DNA from: Prosthecodimorpha hirschii
GTDB taxonomy: Bacteria; Pseudomonadota; Alphaproteobacteria; Rhizobiales; Ancalomicrobiaceae
Length of the DNA: 64,000 nucleotides
Direction: 5' to 3'
Assembly: GCF_001305515.1 (NCBI RefSeq)
Contig: NZ_LJYW01000001.1
Coordinates: 2,445,618-2,509,617 of the forward strand
Shown here: in pieces, positions 28,722 to 39,647 of the stretch
Numbering within the stretch: position 1 is the stretch's first letter
Layout: every line of letters begins with the position of its first letter
Position numbers and translations under genes: made by a program
The notes under the pieces: model-generated
The model's database searches: none
What the model saw: only the letters and a program-made list of their open reading frames with translations
Told to the model about the DNA's origin: nothing

Positions 28722-30382
28722 GCCTCGCCCCGACCGATTCCCCGCGCCCGGCCCGGCGTGCGGCCAGCCGCGGCCCGGGCCGCGCGGGTCCGGTCGAGCG
28801 GATCGCCGGCAGTCTGGTCCTCGCCTGGGGCTGGCGCCGGGCCCTCGCCGCCGGGCTCGCCGGGGGGCTGGCCGCGCTCTCCCAGGCGCCGATCCACGCC
28901 TTTCCGGTGTTGTGGATCGCGCTTCCGGTCCTCGTCTTCCTGCTCGACGGCGCCGTCGAGACCGCCGATGGCGGCCGCAGCGGACGCTGGCGCGCGGCCT
29001 TCGGGATCGGCTGGTGCTTCGGCGCAGGCTATTTCCTGGCCGGGCTCTGGTGGATCGGATCGGCCTTCCTGGTCGACCCCCTGCGCTTCGGCTGGCTGCT
29101 GCCGATCGCGCTGGCAGCCCTTTCGGCCGGGCTCGGCCTGTTTACCGGCCTCGGCACCCTGATCGCCCGCCTGCTCTGGACCGACGGACCTGCGCGCATC
29201 CTGGCGCTCGCGGTCGGCCTCTGGATCTCGGAATATCTGCGCGGGCACATCCTGACCGGCTTCCCGTGGAACGCCCTCGGCTATGGCCTCGCCGCCAACG
29301 ACACGCTGATGCAGGCCGCCTCGCTCGTCGGTCTCGACGGCATGACGCTGCTGGCCGGTCTGATCTTCGCCGCGCCGGCCGCGGCCGTCGGCGGCGGGCG
29401 TGCCGGACTGGCGACGGCCGCGGCCGGCCTCGCCCTGTTCGCAGCGGTCGCGGGATTCGGCGCCTGGCGGCTGCCGGCGCAGGCCGTCGCCGTCCATCCC
29501 GGCATCAAGCTGCGCATCATGCAGCCCGCCATCGATCAGTCGCACAAGTGGAAGCCGGAGTTCCGCGACGAGATTCTGGCCCGCTACAACGCGCTCAGCA
29601 CCGCAACCGGCACCGACGGCCAGGGCCTCGCCGGCGTGACGCATCTGATCTGGCCCGAATCCGCCTTCCCGTTCCTTTTGACCTACGAGCCGGAGGCCTT
29701 GCGCCAGCTGGCCGACCTGCTGCCGTCCGGAACCATCCTTCTGACCGGCGCCATCCGGGCCGAACCGCCGGCGCCGGGCGAGAGCCGGACGCGCTATTTC
29801 AACTCGATCTACGTGATCGGCGAGAATGCATCCATTCTCGCCGCCTACGACAAGGCCCATCTGGTTCCCTTCGGCGAATACCTCCCGGCCCAGGACACCC
29901 TGGAGGCCATCGGCCTGCGACAGTTGACCCATCTGCGCGGCGGTTTCACGCCCGGACCGGGGCTGCAGACCCTGGCGGTTCCGGGGGCTCCGGCCATGGG
30001 ACCGCTGATCTGCTACGAGGCCATCTTTCCCGATGCCGTCGTGGATGCCCGAAATCGGCCGGAATGGCTGCTCAACGTGACCAATGACGCTTGGTTCGGG
30101 CTGACGCCCGGACCCTACCAGCATTTTCATCAAGTCAGGTTGCGGACAGTTGAAGAGGGGTTACCCCTCGTTCGGGCAGCAAATTCTGGCATTTCTGCTG
30201 TGATCGACGGGTATGGCCGGGTCATATCGTCGCTTAAGCTCGGTCAATCGGCTCTATTGGATGCGCAACTTCCCGTGAGTTTGCCTGCAACTTTCTACTC
30301 GGAACACCGATCCAATGCGTTTTGGCTGGCCGCTATATGTATGCTTTGCTTAGTGTTAATTCGGGCACGGAGATTATCGTGA
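28718..30382 (+). CDS. lnt: Apolipoprotein N-acyltransferase
   Basis: 554 residues. The N-terminal half is a membrane domain with about six hydrophobic helices. The C-terminal nitrilase-like domain contains the catalytic Glu (HLIWPESAFPF), Lys (ILAAYDKAHLVPFGEYLP) and Cys (MGPLICYEAIFPD). It adds the third acyl chain to lipoproteins at the inner membrane. From about 30125 to the stop the base composition drops sharply (58 of 120 G/C in 30241-30360) and codons such as ATA, TTA and AGA appear, although the protein stays homologous (NVTNDAWFG, ANSGISAVIDGYG). The GTG start overlaps corC. Confidence 0.93.
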   Translation: MSLAPTDSPRPARRAASRGPGRAGPVERIAGSLVLAWGWRRALAAGLAGGLAALSQAPIHAFPVLWIALPVLVFLLDGAVETADGGRSGRWRAAFGIGWCFGAGYFLAGLWWIGSAFLVDPLRFGWLLPIALAALSAGLGLFTGLGTLIARLLWTDGPARILALAVGLWISEYLRGHILTGFPWNALGYGLAANDTLMQAASLVGLDGMTLLAGLIFAAPAAAVGGGRAGLATAAAGLALFAAVAGFGAWRLPAQAVAVHPGIKLRIMQPAIDQSHKWKPEFRDEILARYNALSTATGTDGQGLAGVTHLIWPESAFPFLLTYEPEALRQLADLLPSGTILLTGAIRAEPPAPGESRTRYFNSIYVIGENASILAAYDKAHLVPFGEYLPAQDTLEAIGLRQLTHLRGGFTPGPGLQTLAVPGAPAMGPLICYEAIFPDAVVDARNRPEWLLNVTNDAWFGLTPGPYQHFHQVRLRTVEEGLPLVRAANSGISAVIDGYGRVISSLKLGQSALLDAQLPVSLPATFYSEHRSNAFWLAAICMLCLVLIRARRLS

Positions 30383-30592
30383 TGAGCGGAAGTTGACGTC
30401 CTGTCTCATGCCTGGAATGATGCAATCACGAGTCTATCGATTGTGAGGGCACGCGACCTTTCGGTATGCGTCGGGGCTGTCGGGACACCAGCCTCAACGT
30501 GGGTCAAAGATCCTCACAACCATCGGCGGCTCGTCACGGCGCCTCGGCGCTGCCAATAACAAAGTGACAAAAACCGGAACAAAGGTGCCAAA

Positions 30593-31009
30593 ATGGCCAG
30601 CAAAAAATCCCCAAATCCGATCGACATTCATGTCGGCAGCCGCGTTCGGCTCCGGCGCATGATGCTTGGAATGAGCCAGGAAAAACTTGGCGAACATCTG
30701 GGTATCACGTTCCAGCAGATCCAGAAATACGAGAAGGGCACCAATCGCATCGGTGCCAGCCGTCTGCAGGCCATTGCCCGTGTACTGAATGTTCCGGTCG
30801 CCTTCTTCTTCGAAGATGCGCCGGGCATGACGCCGGTCGCCGGGAATCAGGGCTTCGACGAAGCCGCCGGGGCCTCCTATGTCGTCGACTTCCTGTCGAG
30901 TTCCGAGGGACTGTCGCTCAACAAGGCCTTCGTCCGGATCAAGGACGCCAAGGTGCGTCGGAAGGTCGTCGAACTCGTCCGCTCCATCGCCGGCGAAGAC
31001 GAAGAGTGA
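30593..31009 (+). CDS. praR: XRE-type regulator, PraR/PhrR-like
   Basis: 138 residues. A helix-turn-helix of the Cro/C1 type spans about 13-70 (VRLRRMMLGMSQEKLGEHLGITFQQIQKYEKGTNRI, broken here for length). A short C-terminal region follows with FLSSSEGLSLNKAFVRIKD. Position between lnt and metK is the conserved location of phrR/praR in rhizobia, where the product represses quorum-sensing and attachment genes and responds to acid. Identification is by fold and synteny. The 210 bp before it are AT-richer than the genome, like the end of lnt. Confidence 0.85.
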   Translation: MASKKSPNPIDIHVGSRVRLRRMMLGMSQEKLGEHLGITFQQIQKYEKGTNRIGASRLQAIARVLNVPVAFFFEDAPGMTPVAGNQGFDEAAGASYVVDFLSSSEGLSLNKAFVRIKDAKVRRKVVELVRSIAGEDEE

Positions 31010-31204
31010 GAAGGCCGGCGAGCGGCTGGACGGAGTCGCTCAACGGACCTCAACCGCACAGGATCGCTTTCCGCTGCCGGAGCTACAGACCGGTTGCGGG
31101 GAGCCTGCCGATCGCGGGCCGACGGCCTGCCGCCACGCGATGCCGGAACGGCGGCACCCGAACTTGACCGTGATCGGATCCGGCTGATAGACGGGTTCGC
31201 CCGT

Positions 31205-31227
31205 CGCCGGGACCGTCCGTCCCGGCG
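31205..31227 (+). promoter_or_regulatory. Stem-loop in metK leader
   Basis: A perfect 9-bp stem (CGCCGGGAC and GTCCCGGCG) with a 5-nt loop ends 21 nt before the metK start. It is not followed by a T run, so it may affect translation or mRNA stability. I looked for known SAM riboswitches in 31010-31248 and did not recognise one. Confidence 0.4.
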
Positions 31228-31248
31228 CGTTTCTGCGAGAGATTTCCA

Positions 31249-32445
31249 GTGTCCCGGTCGAATTACGTCTTTACCAGCGAGTCCGTGGCCGAGGGTCATC
31301 CCGACAAGGTCTGCGATCGCATTTCCGACGAAGTGGTCGACGCCTTCTTCCGCCTTGGGCCGGAAGCCGGCTGGGATCCGTCCCATCTGCGCGTCGCCTG
31401 CGAGACGCTGGCCACCACCAACCGCGTGGTCATCGCCGGCGAGACGCGCGGTCCGAAGACGATCACCCGGGACCTGATCGCCCATGTGGCGCGGCTCGCC
31501 ATCCGCGACATCGGCTACGAACAGGACGGCTTCCACTGGGAAACGGCCCAGATCGAAGTGCTTCTGCACGCCCAGTCGGCCGACATCGCGATCGGCGTCG
31601 ACCCTGCCGGCAACAAGGACGAGGGCGCCGGCGACCAGGGCATCATGTTCGGCTATGCCTGCCGGGAGACCCCGGAACTGATGCCGGCACCGATCTATTA
31701 TTCGCACAAGATCCTGAAGCTGCTGGCCGAGGCGCGCAAGTCGGGCCGGGAGAAGGCGCTCGGGCCGGATGCCAAGAGCCAGGTCACGGTGCGCTACGAG
31801 AACGGCAAGGCCGTCGGTGCGACCCAGATCGTGCTTTCGACGCAACATCTCGACGAAAACCTCAATTCGTCCGACGTGCGCGCCATCGTCGAACCCTACA
31901 TCGTCGCGGCCCTGCCGGACGGCTGGGTCACCCAGGACACCGTCTGGCACGTCAATCCGACCGGCAAGTTCGTGACCGGCGGCCCGGACGGCGATTGCGG
32001 CCTGACCGGACGCAAGATCATCGTCGACACCTACGGCGGGGCGGCTCCGCATGGCGGCGGCGCCTTCTCGGGCAAGGACCCGACCAAGGTCGACCGCTCG
32101 GCCGCCTATGCGGCGCGCTACCTGGCCAAGAATGTGGTCGCCGCCGATCTCGCCGACCGCTGCACCATCCAGCTCGCCTATGCGATCGGCGTCTCGCAGC
32201 CGCTCGCCGTCTATGTCGACCTGCACGGCACCGGTCGCGTCGACGAGGCGAAGCTCGAAGCCGGACTGCGCGAGGTGATGGATCTGACCCCGCGCGGCAT
32301 CCGGACCCACCTCAAGCTCAACCGCCCGATCTATGCCCGGACCTCCGCCTACGGCCATTTCGGCCGTGCGCCGGAAGCCGACGGCGGCTTCTCGTGGGAA
32401 CAGATCGACCTCGTCCACGCCATCCGGACGGCCGTCGGTCAGTGA
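31249..32445 (+). CDS. metK: S-adenosylmethionine synthetase
   Basis: 398 residues. All signatures are present: SEGHPDK-type start [30 protein letters not shown], and [21 protein letters not shown]. It makes SAM from methionine and ATP. The GTG at 31249 begins [12 protein letters not shown]. The leader of 239 bp contains a hairpin. trmB, a SAM-dependent methyltransferase gene, starts in the metK stop. Confidence 0.96.
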   Translation: MSRSNYVFTSESVAEGHPDKVCDRISDEVVDAFFRLGPEAGWDPSHLRVACETLATTNRVVIAGETRGPKTITRDLIAHVARLAIRDIGYEQDGFHWETAQIEVLLHAQSADIAIGVDPAGNKDEGAGDQGIMFGYACRETPELMPAPIYYSHKILKLLAEARKSGREKALGPDAKSQVTVRYENGKAVGATQIVLSTQHLDENLNSSDVRAIVEPYIVAALPDGWVTQDTVWHVNPTGKFVTGGPDGDCGLTGRKIIVDTYGGAAPHGGGAFSGKDPTKVDRSAAYAARYLAKNVVAADLADRCTIQLAYAIGVSQPLAVYVDLHGTGRVDEAKLEAGLREVMDLTPRGIRTHLKLNRPIYARTSAYGHFGRAPEADGGFSWEQIDLVHAIRTAVGQ

Positions 32446-33185
32446 CCGGAATCGTCGAGCGCAGCCCGGATGCCGCCGCCGGACCGTCTCCGGCGGACGG
32501 CGAGGCGCGCGCCCACGCCTTCTACGGGCGGCGCAAGGGCAAGCCGCTGCGCGACGGCCATTCCGACCTGATGGAAACCCTGCTGCCGCAGCTGGCGCTC
32601 GACCTGTCGGGCCCGGCTCCGGCGGAGCTCGGCCGGCTCTTCGACGTGCCGGTGACGCGCGTCCATCTGGAGAGCGGCTTCGGCGGCGGCGAGCATCTGA
32701 TCGCCATGGCGCTGGCCGATCCCGACCTCGGCCTGATCGGGGTGGAGCCCTTCGTCAACGGCATGGCCAAGGCCCTGGCGGCGATCGAGCGGCACGGCCT
32801 CGCCGGACGCATCCGGCTGCACAATGCCGATTCCGTGCCGCTGCTCGACTGGCTGCCGCCGGCCTCACTCGACCGCCTCTATCTTCTCTATCCCGACCCG
32901 TGGCCGAAGAAACGGCACTGGAAGCGGCGCTTCGTCGACCGCGCCAACCTGGACCGGATCGCCCGCGTGCTCCGGCCGGGCGCCGAATTCCGCTTCGCCA
33001 GCGACTGGGCCGACTATGTCGACTGGACCCTGGCGCGCCTGCTCGCCCATGAGGCTTTCCGCTGGACGGCGGCCACGGCGGACGACTGGCGCCGCCCCTG
33101 GGACGGCTGGCCCGGCACCCGCTACGAGGCGAAAGCCCTGCGTGAAGGCCGCGTGCCGGCCTATCTGCGCGTCGAGCGCCGCTGA
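32442..33185 (+). CDS. trmB: tRNA (guanine-N7-)-methyltransferase
   Basis: 247 residues, Rossmann methyltransferase. The SAM motif is variant ([16 protein letters not shown]). [10 protein letters not shown] near the N-terminus and the family signature [20 protein letters not shown] are clear. It methylates G46 in the tRNA variable loop. The GTG start overlaps metK by 4 bp, so both are one transcript. Confidence 0.93.
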   Translation: MTGIVERSPDAAAGPSPADGEARAHAFYGRRKGKPLRDGHSDLMETLLPQLALDLSGPAPAELGRLFDVPVTRVHLESGFGGGEHLIAMALADPDLGLIGVEPFVNGMAKALAAIERHGLAGRIRLHNADSVPLLDWLPPASLDRLYLLYPDPWPKKRHWKRRFVDRANLDRIARVLRPGAEFRFASDWADYVDWTLARLLAHEAFRWTAATADDWRRPWDGWPGTRYEAKALREGRVPAYLRVERR

Positions 33186-33212
33186 CCGCGGCGGGCGTCC
33201 GCATCGTCGGCC

Positions 33213-33240
33213 TTGCACTTCGGGCGCTTTCGACTATATT
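33213..33240 (+). promoter_or_regulatory. Predicted sigma-70 promoter of the rimP-nusA-infB operon
   Basis: TTGCAC (33213-33218) and TATATT (33235-33240) are separated by 16 bp in the gap after trmB. It is followed within 75 bp by an intrinsic terminator and then rimP. Confidence 0.5.
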
Positions 33241-33285
33241 CCCGCCATCTCAACATCTCAGTTCGCTCCTGATGGAGTGTGGTGA

Positions 33286-33316
33286 GAGTGGGTCCCCCCG
33301 GGACCCGCTCTTTTTT
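33286..33316 (+). terminator. Intrinsic terminator/attenuator in rimP leader
   Basis: An 11-bp stem (GAGTGGGTCCC with GGGACCCGCTC, one G-U pair) with a 3-nt loop is followed by six T residues. It lies between the predicted operon promoter and rimP, so it may act as an attenuator for the translation-factor operon. NusA, encoded downstream, is known to influence such terminators. Confidence 0.8.
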
Positions 33317-33427
33317 GCTTCACCGGGTCGGTTCCGCCGATCTGCCGACCAGGCCGGGCAACCGGCCGGTCTCCTGGGCCGGTCCCGCCGGCCTTCATCA
33401 CCGGGACGGCGCTGCCGATCCGCGAGA

Positions 33428-34063
33428 ATGGGACGATCCGTGACGCGCAACGAACCGCGCATCATCAGCGAGACCGGGATGGATGCCCGCGTCGCCGCCA
33501 TCGTGGAACCGGTCATCGAGGATCTGGGCTTCCGCCTGGTCCGCGTGAAATGCTCCGCCCGCAACGGCTTCACGGTTCAGATCATGGCCGAGCGGCCGGA
33601 CGGCAGCATGAATGTCGAAGGCTGCGAGACGATCAGCCGGAACGTGTCGCCGGCGCTCGATGCCGACGATCCTGTCGAGCGCGCCTACAATCTCGAGGTG
33701 TCCTCGCCCGGCATCGACCGGCCGCTGGTGCGCCCCTCGGACTTCGACCGCTGGTCCGGCCACGAGGCGAAGATCGAGCTCGGGCGTCTGGTCGACGGCC
33801 GCAAGCGCTGGCGCGGCATCCTGCTCGGCGCCCGCGACGCCACGATCGGCCTCAAGGTCGCCGACCCCGCCCCCGGCGCGGCGGACACGGTCTGGCTGCC
33901 GATGGACGATCTGGCCGAGGCTCGCCTCGTCCTGACCGACGACCTGATCAAGGCTTCGCTGCGTGCCGCCAAGCTGGCGCAACGCGAACTCGGGCTCGAC
34001 GACGCCGAGACCGATGGCGAGCCTTCCGAAACCGACGGCGGCCCCGAGGCCGCCCGTTCCTGA
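33428..34063 (+). CDS. rimP: Ribosome maturation factor RimP
   Basis: 211 residues, two-domain RimP: an N-terminal alpha/beta domain ([20 protein letters not shown] and [14 protein letters not shown]) and a C-terminal SH3-like domain, with an acidic tail. It is needed for 30S subunit assembly. Start choice is uncertain: ATG at 33428, GTG at 33440 or ATG at 33479; the first is used. nusA follows after 51 bp, matching the usual operon. Confidence 0.93.
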   Translation: MGRSVTRNEPRIISETGMDARVAAIVEPVIEDLGFRLVRVKCSARNGFTVQIMAERPDGSMNVEGCETISRNVSPALDADDPVERAYNLEVSSPGIDRPLVRPSDFDRWSGHEAKIELGRLVDGRKRWRGILLGARDATIGLKVADPAPGAADTVWLPMDDLAEARLVLTDDLIKASLRAAKLAQRELGLDDAETDGEPSETDGGPEAARS

Positions 34064-34114
34064 CGACGAAAGCCCCCGGCTCGCGCGAAGCGGTCCGGTC
34101 CCAGGGAGAAGACC

Positions 34115-35701
34115 ATGGCAGTTAGCGCCAACAGGCTGGAACTCCTCCAGATCGCCGACGCGGTCGCACGCGAGAAGGTGATCGACCGGCGGATCGTGCT
34201 CGCCGCGATGGAGGATGCGATCCAGAAGGCGGCCCGCTCGCGCTACGGTTCGGAGACCGAGGTCAAGGCCGAGATCAATTCCAAGACCGGGGAAATCCGC
34301 CTGCAGCGGCTGCTGATGGTGGTCGACGAGGTCGAGAATCCGGCGATCCAGATCTCGGTCGACGAAGCGCGCATGAAGAACCCGGCCGCGCAGGTCGGCG
34401 ACATGATCGCCGAGCCGCTGCCGCCGATGGACTTCGGCCGCATCGCCGCCCAGTCGGCCAAGCAGGTCATCGTGCAGAAGGTGCGCGAGGCCGAGCGCGA
34501 CCGGCAGTATGACGAATTCAAGGATCGCATCGGCGAGATCGTCAACGGCAGCGTCAAGCGCATCGAATACGGCAACGTGATCGTCGATCTCGGCCGCGGC
34601 GAGGCCATCGTGCGCCGCGACGAACTGATCCCGCGCGAGAACTTCCGCAACGGCGACCGCGTCCGCGCCTATGTGTACGACGTGCGCCGCGAACAGCGCG
34701 GGCCGCAGATCTTCCTGTCGCGCACCCATCCGCAGTTCATGGCCAAGCTGTTCGCGCAGGAAGTGCCGGAAATCTACGACAACATCATCGAGGTGAAGTC
34801 GGTCGCCCGCGATCCGGGCTCGCGCGCCAAGATCGCGGTCTATTCCCGCGACAGCTCGATCGACCCGGTCGGCGCCTGCGTCGGCATGCGCGGCAGCCGC
34901 GTCCAGGCGGTGGTCGGCGAGTTGCAGGGCGAGAAGATCGACATCATCCCGTGGTCGTCGGATGCCGCCACCTTCCTGGTCAATGCGCTGCAGCCGGCCG
35001 AAGTCTCCAAGGTGGTGCTCGACGAGGATGCCGGCCGGATCGAGGTGGTCGTCCCCGACGACCAGCTGTCCCAGGCCATCGGCCGCCGCGGCCAGAATGT
35101 CCGTCTCGCCTCGCAGCTGACCGGCTGGGATATCGACATCCTGACCGAGGCCGAGGAATCCGAGCGTCGCCAGAAGGAATTCCAGGAGCGCACCCAGCTG
35201 TTCATGCAGGCGCTGGATGTCGACGAGGTCGTCGCCCAGCTGCTGGCGACGGAAGGATTCGCTTCGATCGACGAACTGGCCTATGTGGACCTGGACGAGA
35301 TCGCCGGCATCGAAGGCTTCGACGAGGATACCGCCCAGGAAATCCAGAACCGCGCCCTGGCGCATCTGGCCGAGATCGAGGCGGCCCAGGACGAGGAGCG
35401 CAAGGCGCTCGGCGTCGAGGACGCCATGCGCGAGGTGCCCGGCGTGACCACCGCCATGATGGTCGCGCTCGGCAAGGACGGCATCAAGACGGTCGAGGAT
35501 CTCGCCGGCTGCGCCACCGACGACCTGACCGGCTGGACCGAACGCAAGAACGGCGAGACGATCAAGCATGACGGCGCGCTGAAGGGCTTCGAGGTTTCGA
35601 AGGCCGAGGTGGAGGCCATCGTGATGGCCGCCCGCATCAAGGCCGGCTGGATCGACGAGCCCGTGGCCGAGGCGGAAGCCGAGGAGGCGGACGAGGTCTG
35701 A
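34115..35701 (+). CDS. nusA: Transcription termination/antitermination protein NusA
   Basis: 528 residues. N-terminal RNA-polymerase-binding domain ([20 protein letters not shown]), S1 domain near 135-200 ([16 protein letters not shown]), two KH domains ([24 protein letters not shown] and [20 protein letters not shown], shown in part), and the C-terminal acidic repeats with HhH motifs seen in proteobacteria. It controls pausing, termination and antitermination. A GGGAGA sequence precedes the ATG. Confidence 0.96.
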   Translation: MAVSANRLELLQIADAVAREKVIDRRIVLAAMEDAIQKAARSRYGSETEVKAEINSKTGEIRLQRLLMVVDEVENPAIQISVDEARMKNPAAQVGDMIAEPLPPMDFGRIAAQSAKQVIVQKVREAERDRQYDEFKDRIGEIVNGSVKRIEYGNVIVDLGRGEAIVRRDELIPRENFRNGDRVRAYVYDVRREQRGPQIFLSRTHPQFMAKLFAQEVPEIYDNIIEVKSVARDPGSRAKIAVYSRDSSIDPVGACVGMRGSRVQAVVGELQGEKIDIIPWSSDAATFLVNALQPAEVSKVVLDEDAGRIEVVVPDDQLSQAIGRRGQNVRLASQLTGWDIDILTEAEESERRQKEFQERTQLFMQALDVDEVVAQLLATEGFASIDELAYVDLDEIAGIEGFDEDTAQEIQNRALAHLAEIEAAQDEERKALGVEDAMREVPGVTTAMMVALGKDGIKTVEDLAGCATDDLTGWTERKNGETIKHDGALKGFEVSKAEVEAIVMAARIKAGWIDEPVAEAEAEEADEV

Positions 35702-35734
35702 GGCCAGCGCCTCGGGGTTCGGCCGGATCAGGCC

Positions 35735-36391
35735 ATGCCGCGCAAGAACGAACCGACCGAGCGGACCTGCATCGTCTCGCGAGAGACCCTGCCGGTCGAG
35801 GCGCTGATCCGCTTCGTGCTCGGTCCGGACGGAACCGTGGTACCCGACCTGAAGCGCAAGCTTCCGGGACGCGGCGTCTGGGTCGAAGCCAGCCGCAAGG
35901 CGGTCGAGACGGCGACGAGGAAGCGGCTGTTCGGCCGCGGCTTCGGCGAGGAAGCCAAGGCCGGAACCGACCTGCCCGACCAGGTCGACCGGCTCCTGAT
36001 CGATGCCGCCCTCGGCACGCTCGGTCTGGCCCGCAAGGCCGGCCTGATCGTCCTGGGTTTCGCCAAGGTCGAGGCTGCGATCCGCTCGGATGCGGTGATC
36101 GGCCTGATCCGTGCGAGCGAGGCCGGCGAGGACGGGACGAACAAGATGACCGCGGCGCTCCGGCGCCGCTTCGGTGACGAAAACGCGATTCCGGTCGTGC
36201 GTTTCTTCTCCGGGGCCCAATTGGATTTGGCATTGGGCCGGTCGAATGTGGTACATGCTGCGGTGCTCGCGGGCCGGGCGGGTGAAATATTCCTCGAGCG
36301 GTACCACGCGCTCGAACGCTGGCGGGGTGGCACGGCCATCCCGGCGGCGGACAACGAACGTACGAGGGGCGGCGACGCCCCGCAGGACTGA
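35735..36391 (+). CDS. YlxR (DUF448)-L7Ae fusion RNA-binding protein
   Basis: 218 residues. Residues 1-75 are a YlxR domain ([23 protein letters not shown]), and 85-190 an L7Ae-like domain ([41 protein letters not shown]). The fusion is normal in alphaproteobacteria, where Gram-positive bacteria have separate ylxR and ylxQ genes. It sits between nusA and infB and presumably binds RNA. Confidence 0.9.
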   Translation: MPRKNEPTERTCIVSRETLPVEALIRFVLGPDGTVVPDLKRKLPGRGVWVEASRKAVETATRKRLFGRGFGEEAKAGTDLPDQVDRLLIDAALGTLGLARKAGLIVLGFAKVEAAIRSDAVIGLIRASEAGEDGTNKMTAALRRRFGDENAIPVVRFFSGAQLDLALGRSNVVHAAVLAGRAGEIFLERYHALERWRGGTAIPAADNERTRGGDAPQD

Positions 36392-36398
36392 CAGGCTC

Positions 36399-39300
36399 AT
36401 GAACGATACGAAGAGCACGACCGACAAGACCTTGCACGTCGACGTCAAGAAGACGCTGACGTTGAAGCCCAAGTCGGACACCAACGTTGTCCGGCAGAGC
36501 TTCAGCCACGGCAGGTCGAAGGCGGTCGTCGTCGAGACGAAGAAGAAGCGGCCGATTCTGAAGCCCGGCGAGGTCGAGCCCGCCGCGGTGCGCCCGAACG
36601 CGGCTGCACCGGCCGCAGCGCCGTCGGTCGCACCGACGCCGCCCGCCGCTCCGGCGGTGGCCGCGGCTCCGGCCGCCGCTCCGGCCCCGGCGCCCGCCCC
36701 GGTCGTGGCGCCGGCCCCGGTCGTGGCGCCCGAGCCCGTCGTCGCCGAGGCTCCGAAGCCGGTCGTGGCCGCCGCGCCGGCGACCCCGGTCGCTCCGGAA
36801 CCGACGCCCCCCGCCGCTCCGGAACCGACCCCGGCCGCACCCGTCGCCGCCGCGCCGGCCGCGGTGGCGCCCGCTCCGGCGGCGCCTGCCGCTGTGACCG
36901 TGCGCCCGGCGCCGGCCGCCCCGGCCCCCGTTTCGGTGCGTCCGGCCGCGGCTCAGCCGTCGGCGGGTCGCCCGTCGGCTCCGGCTGCCCAGCCGCCGCG
37001 CCCGCAGTCGCCCGCCGGTGGCCGCTCCCAGCCGGCCGGTCCGACCGGCCGCGGTCCCGCGGGTCCGTCGCGCGGCCAGGGCCAGTCGCCCGGCCGCACC
37101 GGCGTCGTCCTGCAGGCGCTCTCCGCCGATGAACGCGCCGCGCGCGCCAACGCTCTGGTCGAAGCCCGCGCCCGCGAGGCCGAGGAGCGCAAGCGCGCCG
37201 AAGAAGAAGCGATTCGCCGCGCCGAGGAGGAGGTCCGCCTCGCCCGCGAGCGGGAGGAGGCCGAGCGCCGCAAGGCCGAGGAAGATACCCGCAAGAAGTT
37301 CGAAGACGAGGCGCGCCGCCGCGCCGAGCAGGAGGCCCAGCGCCGCCTGGACGGCGAACTGCGTCCGCCGGCCGAGGCTTCCGCCGTGCGTCCGGCCCAT
37401 CCGGGCGGTCCGCGTCCCGGTGCGCCCGCCGCGCCGGCCGTCGCCAAGCCGCTGGCTCCGGTCGCCGGCAAGCCGGTCGGTGCCCGCACCGAGGAGGAGG
37501 AGGAGGACAGCGCCCGTCGCGGTCCCCCGCGCAGCATCTCGCCGGCTGCCAAGAAGGTCGCCGTGCCGGCGCCGAAGCCGACCCGCGACAAGGCGGCCGA
37601 AAAGCCGCGCGGCAAGCTGACCGTCACCACGGCCCAGAAGGAAGAGGAAGAGGAGGATCGCGGCCGCTCGGTCGCCGCCTTCCGCCGCCGCGTGCAGCGC
37701 CAGCAGCGCCGCATGATGTCGAACGAGCCGCGCGAAAAGGTCCTGCGCGAGGTGGTCATCCCCGAGACGATCACCATCCAGGAACTCGCCAACCGCATGG
37801 CAGAGCGCGGCGTCGACGTGATCAAGCTCCTGATGAAGCAGGGGCAGATGCTCAAGATCAACGACGTGATCGACGCCGACATGGCGCAGCTGATCGCGGA
37901 GGAGATGGGCCACTCGGTCAAGCGGGTCGCCGAATCCGACGTTGAGGAGGGCCTGTTCGCCACCGTCGCCGAGGAGGAGGAGAACCTCCTGCCGCGTCCG
38001 CCGGTCGTGACCATCATGGGCCATGTCGACCACGGCAAGACCTCGCTGCTCGACGCCATCCGCTCGACCAAGGTCGCGGCGGGCGAAGCCGGCGGCATCA
38101 CGCAGCATATCGGCGCCTACCAGGTCGAGAGCCGCGGCCACAAGATCACCTTCATCGACACCCCCGGCCACGAGGCCTTCACGGCCATGCGGTCGCGCGG
38201 CGCCAAGGCGACCGACATCGTGGTGCTGGTGGTGGCGGCGGATGACGGCGTCATGCCGACGACCGTCGAGGCGATCAACCACACCCGCGCCGCGGGCGTG
38301 CCGATCATCGTGGCCGTCAACAAGATCGACAAGGCCGACGCCAACCCCGAACGGGTCCGTACCGACCTGCTCCGCCACGAGATCGTGGTGGAATCGATGG
38401 GCGGCGACGTGCTCGAAGTCGAGGTCTCAGCGACCAAGCGGATCAATCTCGACAAGCTGCTCGACGCGATCCTGCTGCAGTCGGAAGTGCTCGAACTCCG
38501 GGCCAATCCGGACCGCTCGGCCGAAGGCACCGTGATCGAAGCCAAGCTCGACAAGGGCCGCGGCCCGGTCGCCACCGTGCTGGTCCAGCGCGGCACCCTC
38601 AAGGTCGGCGACATCCTGGTCGCCGGTCCGGCCTGGGGCAAGGTGCGCGCGCTGCTCGACGATCAGGGCGGCACCATCAAGGCGGCGACGCCTTCGACCC
38701 CGGTCGAGGTGCTCGGCTTCCAGGACACCCCGGAGGCGGGCGACCGCTTCGCCGTGGTCGACAGCGAAGCCCGGGCCCGCGAGATCACCGACTACCGCCA
38801 GCGCCTGAAGCGCGAGAAGAGCATGGCCCGCGGCACCGCCCAGCGCGGTTCGCTCGCGGACATGATGACCCAGCTCAAGGAGACCGGCCGCAAGGAGTTC
38901 GTGCTCGTCGTCAAGACCGACGTGCAGGGCTCGCTCGAGGCGATCACCGGCGCGCTGGAGAAGCTCGGCAACGACGAGGTGCGCGCCCGCGTCATCCATG
39001 GCGGCGTCGGCGGCATCACGGAATCCGACATCTCGCTGGCGGCGACCTCGCACGCGGCGATCATCGGGTTCAACGTCCGCGCCTCCAAGGAAGCGCGCGA
39101 GTCATCCGAACGCGAGGGCATCGAGATCCGGTACTACAACGTCATCTACGACCTCGTGGACGACGTGAAGACCGCGATGTCGGGCATGCTGCCGCCGCTG
39201 CTGCGCGAGACCATGCTGGGCAATGCCCGCATCCTGGAGATCTTCGCGGTCTCCAAGGTCGGCAAGGTCGCCGGCTGTCTGGTCACCGACGGCACCGTGG

Positions 39301-39503
39301 AACGCGGCGCCAATGTGCGCCTCATCCGCGACAACGTCGTCATCCACGAAGGCAAGCTGTCGCAGCTCAAGCGCTTCAAGGACGACGCAAAGGAAGTGCA
39401 GTCCGGCCAGGAATGCGGCATGGCCTTCGAGTCCTACCAGGACATGCGCGCCGGCGATGTCATCGAGTGCTACCGCGTCGAGACGGTGGCCCGCTCGCTC
39501 TGA
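36399..39503 (+). CDS. infB: Translation initiation factor IF-2
   Basis: 1034 residues, long for the family because of an Ala/Pro-rich segment (about residues 65-235) and a charged helical region (240-330). The G domain has G1 GHVDHGKT at 541-548, the switch [18 protein letters not shown] and NKID. C-terminal domains III and IV follow. It places initiator tRNA on the 30S subunit. The ATG at 36399 begins [15 protein letters not shown], the usual alphaproteobacterial start. A hairpin follows the stop. Confidence 0.96.
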   Translation: MNDTKSTTDKTLHVDVKKTLTLKPKSDTNVVRQSFSHGRSKAVVVETKKKRPILKPGEVEPAAVRPNAAAPAAAPSVAPTPPAAPAVAAAPAAAPAPAPAPVVAPAPVVAPEPVVAEAPKPVVAAAPATPVAPEPTPPAAPEPTPAAPVAAAPAAVAPAPAAPAAVTVRPAPAAPAPVSVRPAAAQPSAGRPSAPAAQPPRPQSPAGGRSQPAGPTGRGPAGPSRGQGQSPGRTGVVLQALSADERAARANALVEARAREAEERKRAEEEAIRRAEEEVRLAREREEAERRKAEEDTRKKFEDEARRRAEQEAQRRLDGELRPPAEASAVRPAHPGGPRPGAPAAPAVAKPLAPVAGKPVGARTEEEEEDSARRGPPRSISPAAKKVAVPAPKPTRDKAAEKPRGKLTVTTAQKEEEEEDRGRSVAAFRRRVQRQQRRMMSNEPREKVLREVVIPETITIQELANRMAERGVDVIKLLMKQGQMLKINDVIDADMAQLIAEEMGHSVKRVAESDVEEGLFATVAEEEENLLPRPPVVTIMGHVDHGKTSLLDAIRSTKVAAGEAGGITQHIGAYQVESRGHKITFIDTPGHEAFTAMRSRGAKATDIVVLVVAADDGVMPTTVEAINHTRAAGVPIIVAVNKIDKADANPERVRTDLLRHEIVVESMGGDVLEVEVSATKRINLDKLLDAILLQSEVLELRANPDRSAEGTVIEAKLDKGRGPVATVLVQRGTLKVGDILVAGPAWGKVRALLDDQGGTIKAATPSTPVEVLGFQDTPEAGDRFAVVDSEARAREITDYRQRLKREKSMARGTAQRGSLADMMTQLKETGRKEFVLVVKTDVQGSLEAITGALEKLGNDEVRARVIHGGVGGITESDISLAATSHAAIIGFNVRASKEARESSEREGIEIRYYNVIYDLVDDVKTAMSGMLPPLLRETMLGNARILEIFAVSKVGKVAGCLVTDGTVERGANVRLIRDNVVIHEGKLSQLKRFKDDAKEVQSGQECGMAFESYQDMRAGDVIECYRVETVARSL

Positions 39504-39544
39504 GGCCCATAGGCGGCGCCACGACCGGGAATGCGAAGTCAGGA

Positions 39545-39574
39545 ACGGCCCGGAGCCCCAGCGCTCCGGGCCGT
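39545..39574 (+). terminator. Strong hairpin downstream of infB
   Basis: Perfect 12-bp arms (ACGGCCCGGAGC and GCTCCGGGCCGT) with a 6-nt loop. No T run follows, so it could be a weak terminator or an mRNA 3' stabiliser. It separates infB from the AT-rich inserted gene. Confidence 0.55.
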
Positions 39575-39647
39575 CTGTCAATGACGACTGGAACATCAGA
39601 TGCCATGGCGCCGGGTCCGATCCCCGACGTGGTGGGCGGAGGACATT

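Noticed and set aside
31010-31248. SAM riboswitch upstream of metK
   Set aside because: I compared by eye with SAM-II and SAM/SAH patterns and found no match. Only a simple hairpin is supported.
33398-36484. Long open frame on the minus strand across rimP, nusA and ylxR (more than 1000 codons)
   Set aside because: It is antisense to well-identified translation genes and has a biased Asp/Arg/His/Leu composition. Long antisense frames are expected in GC-rich DNA.
39600-39647. N-terminal extension of the YcxB-like protein
   Set aside because: Composition changes at 39648, where a good ribosome-binding site and ATG are found; the extension is GC-rich and part of the infB downstream region.
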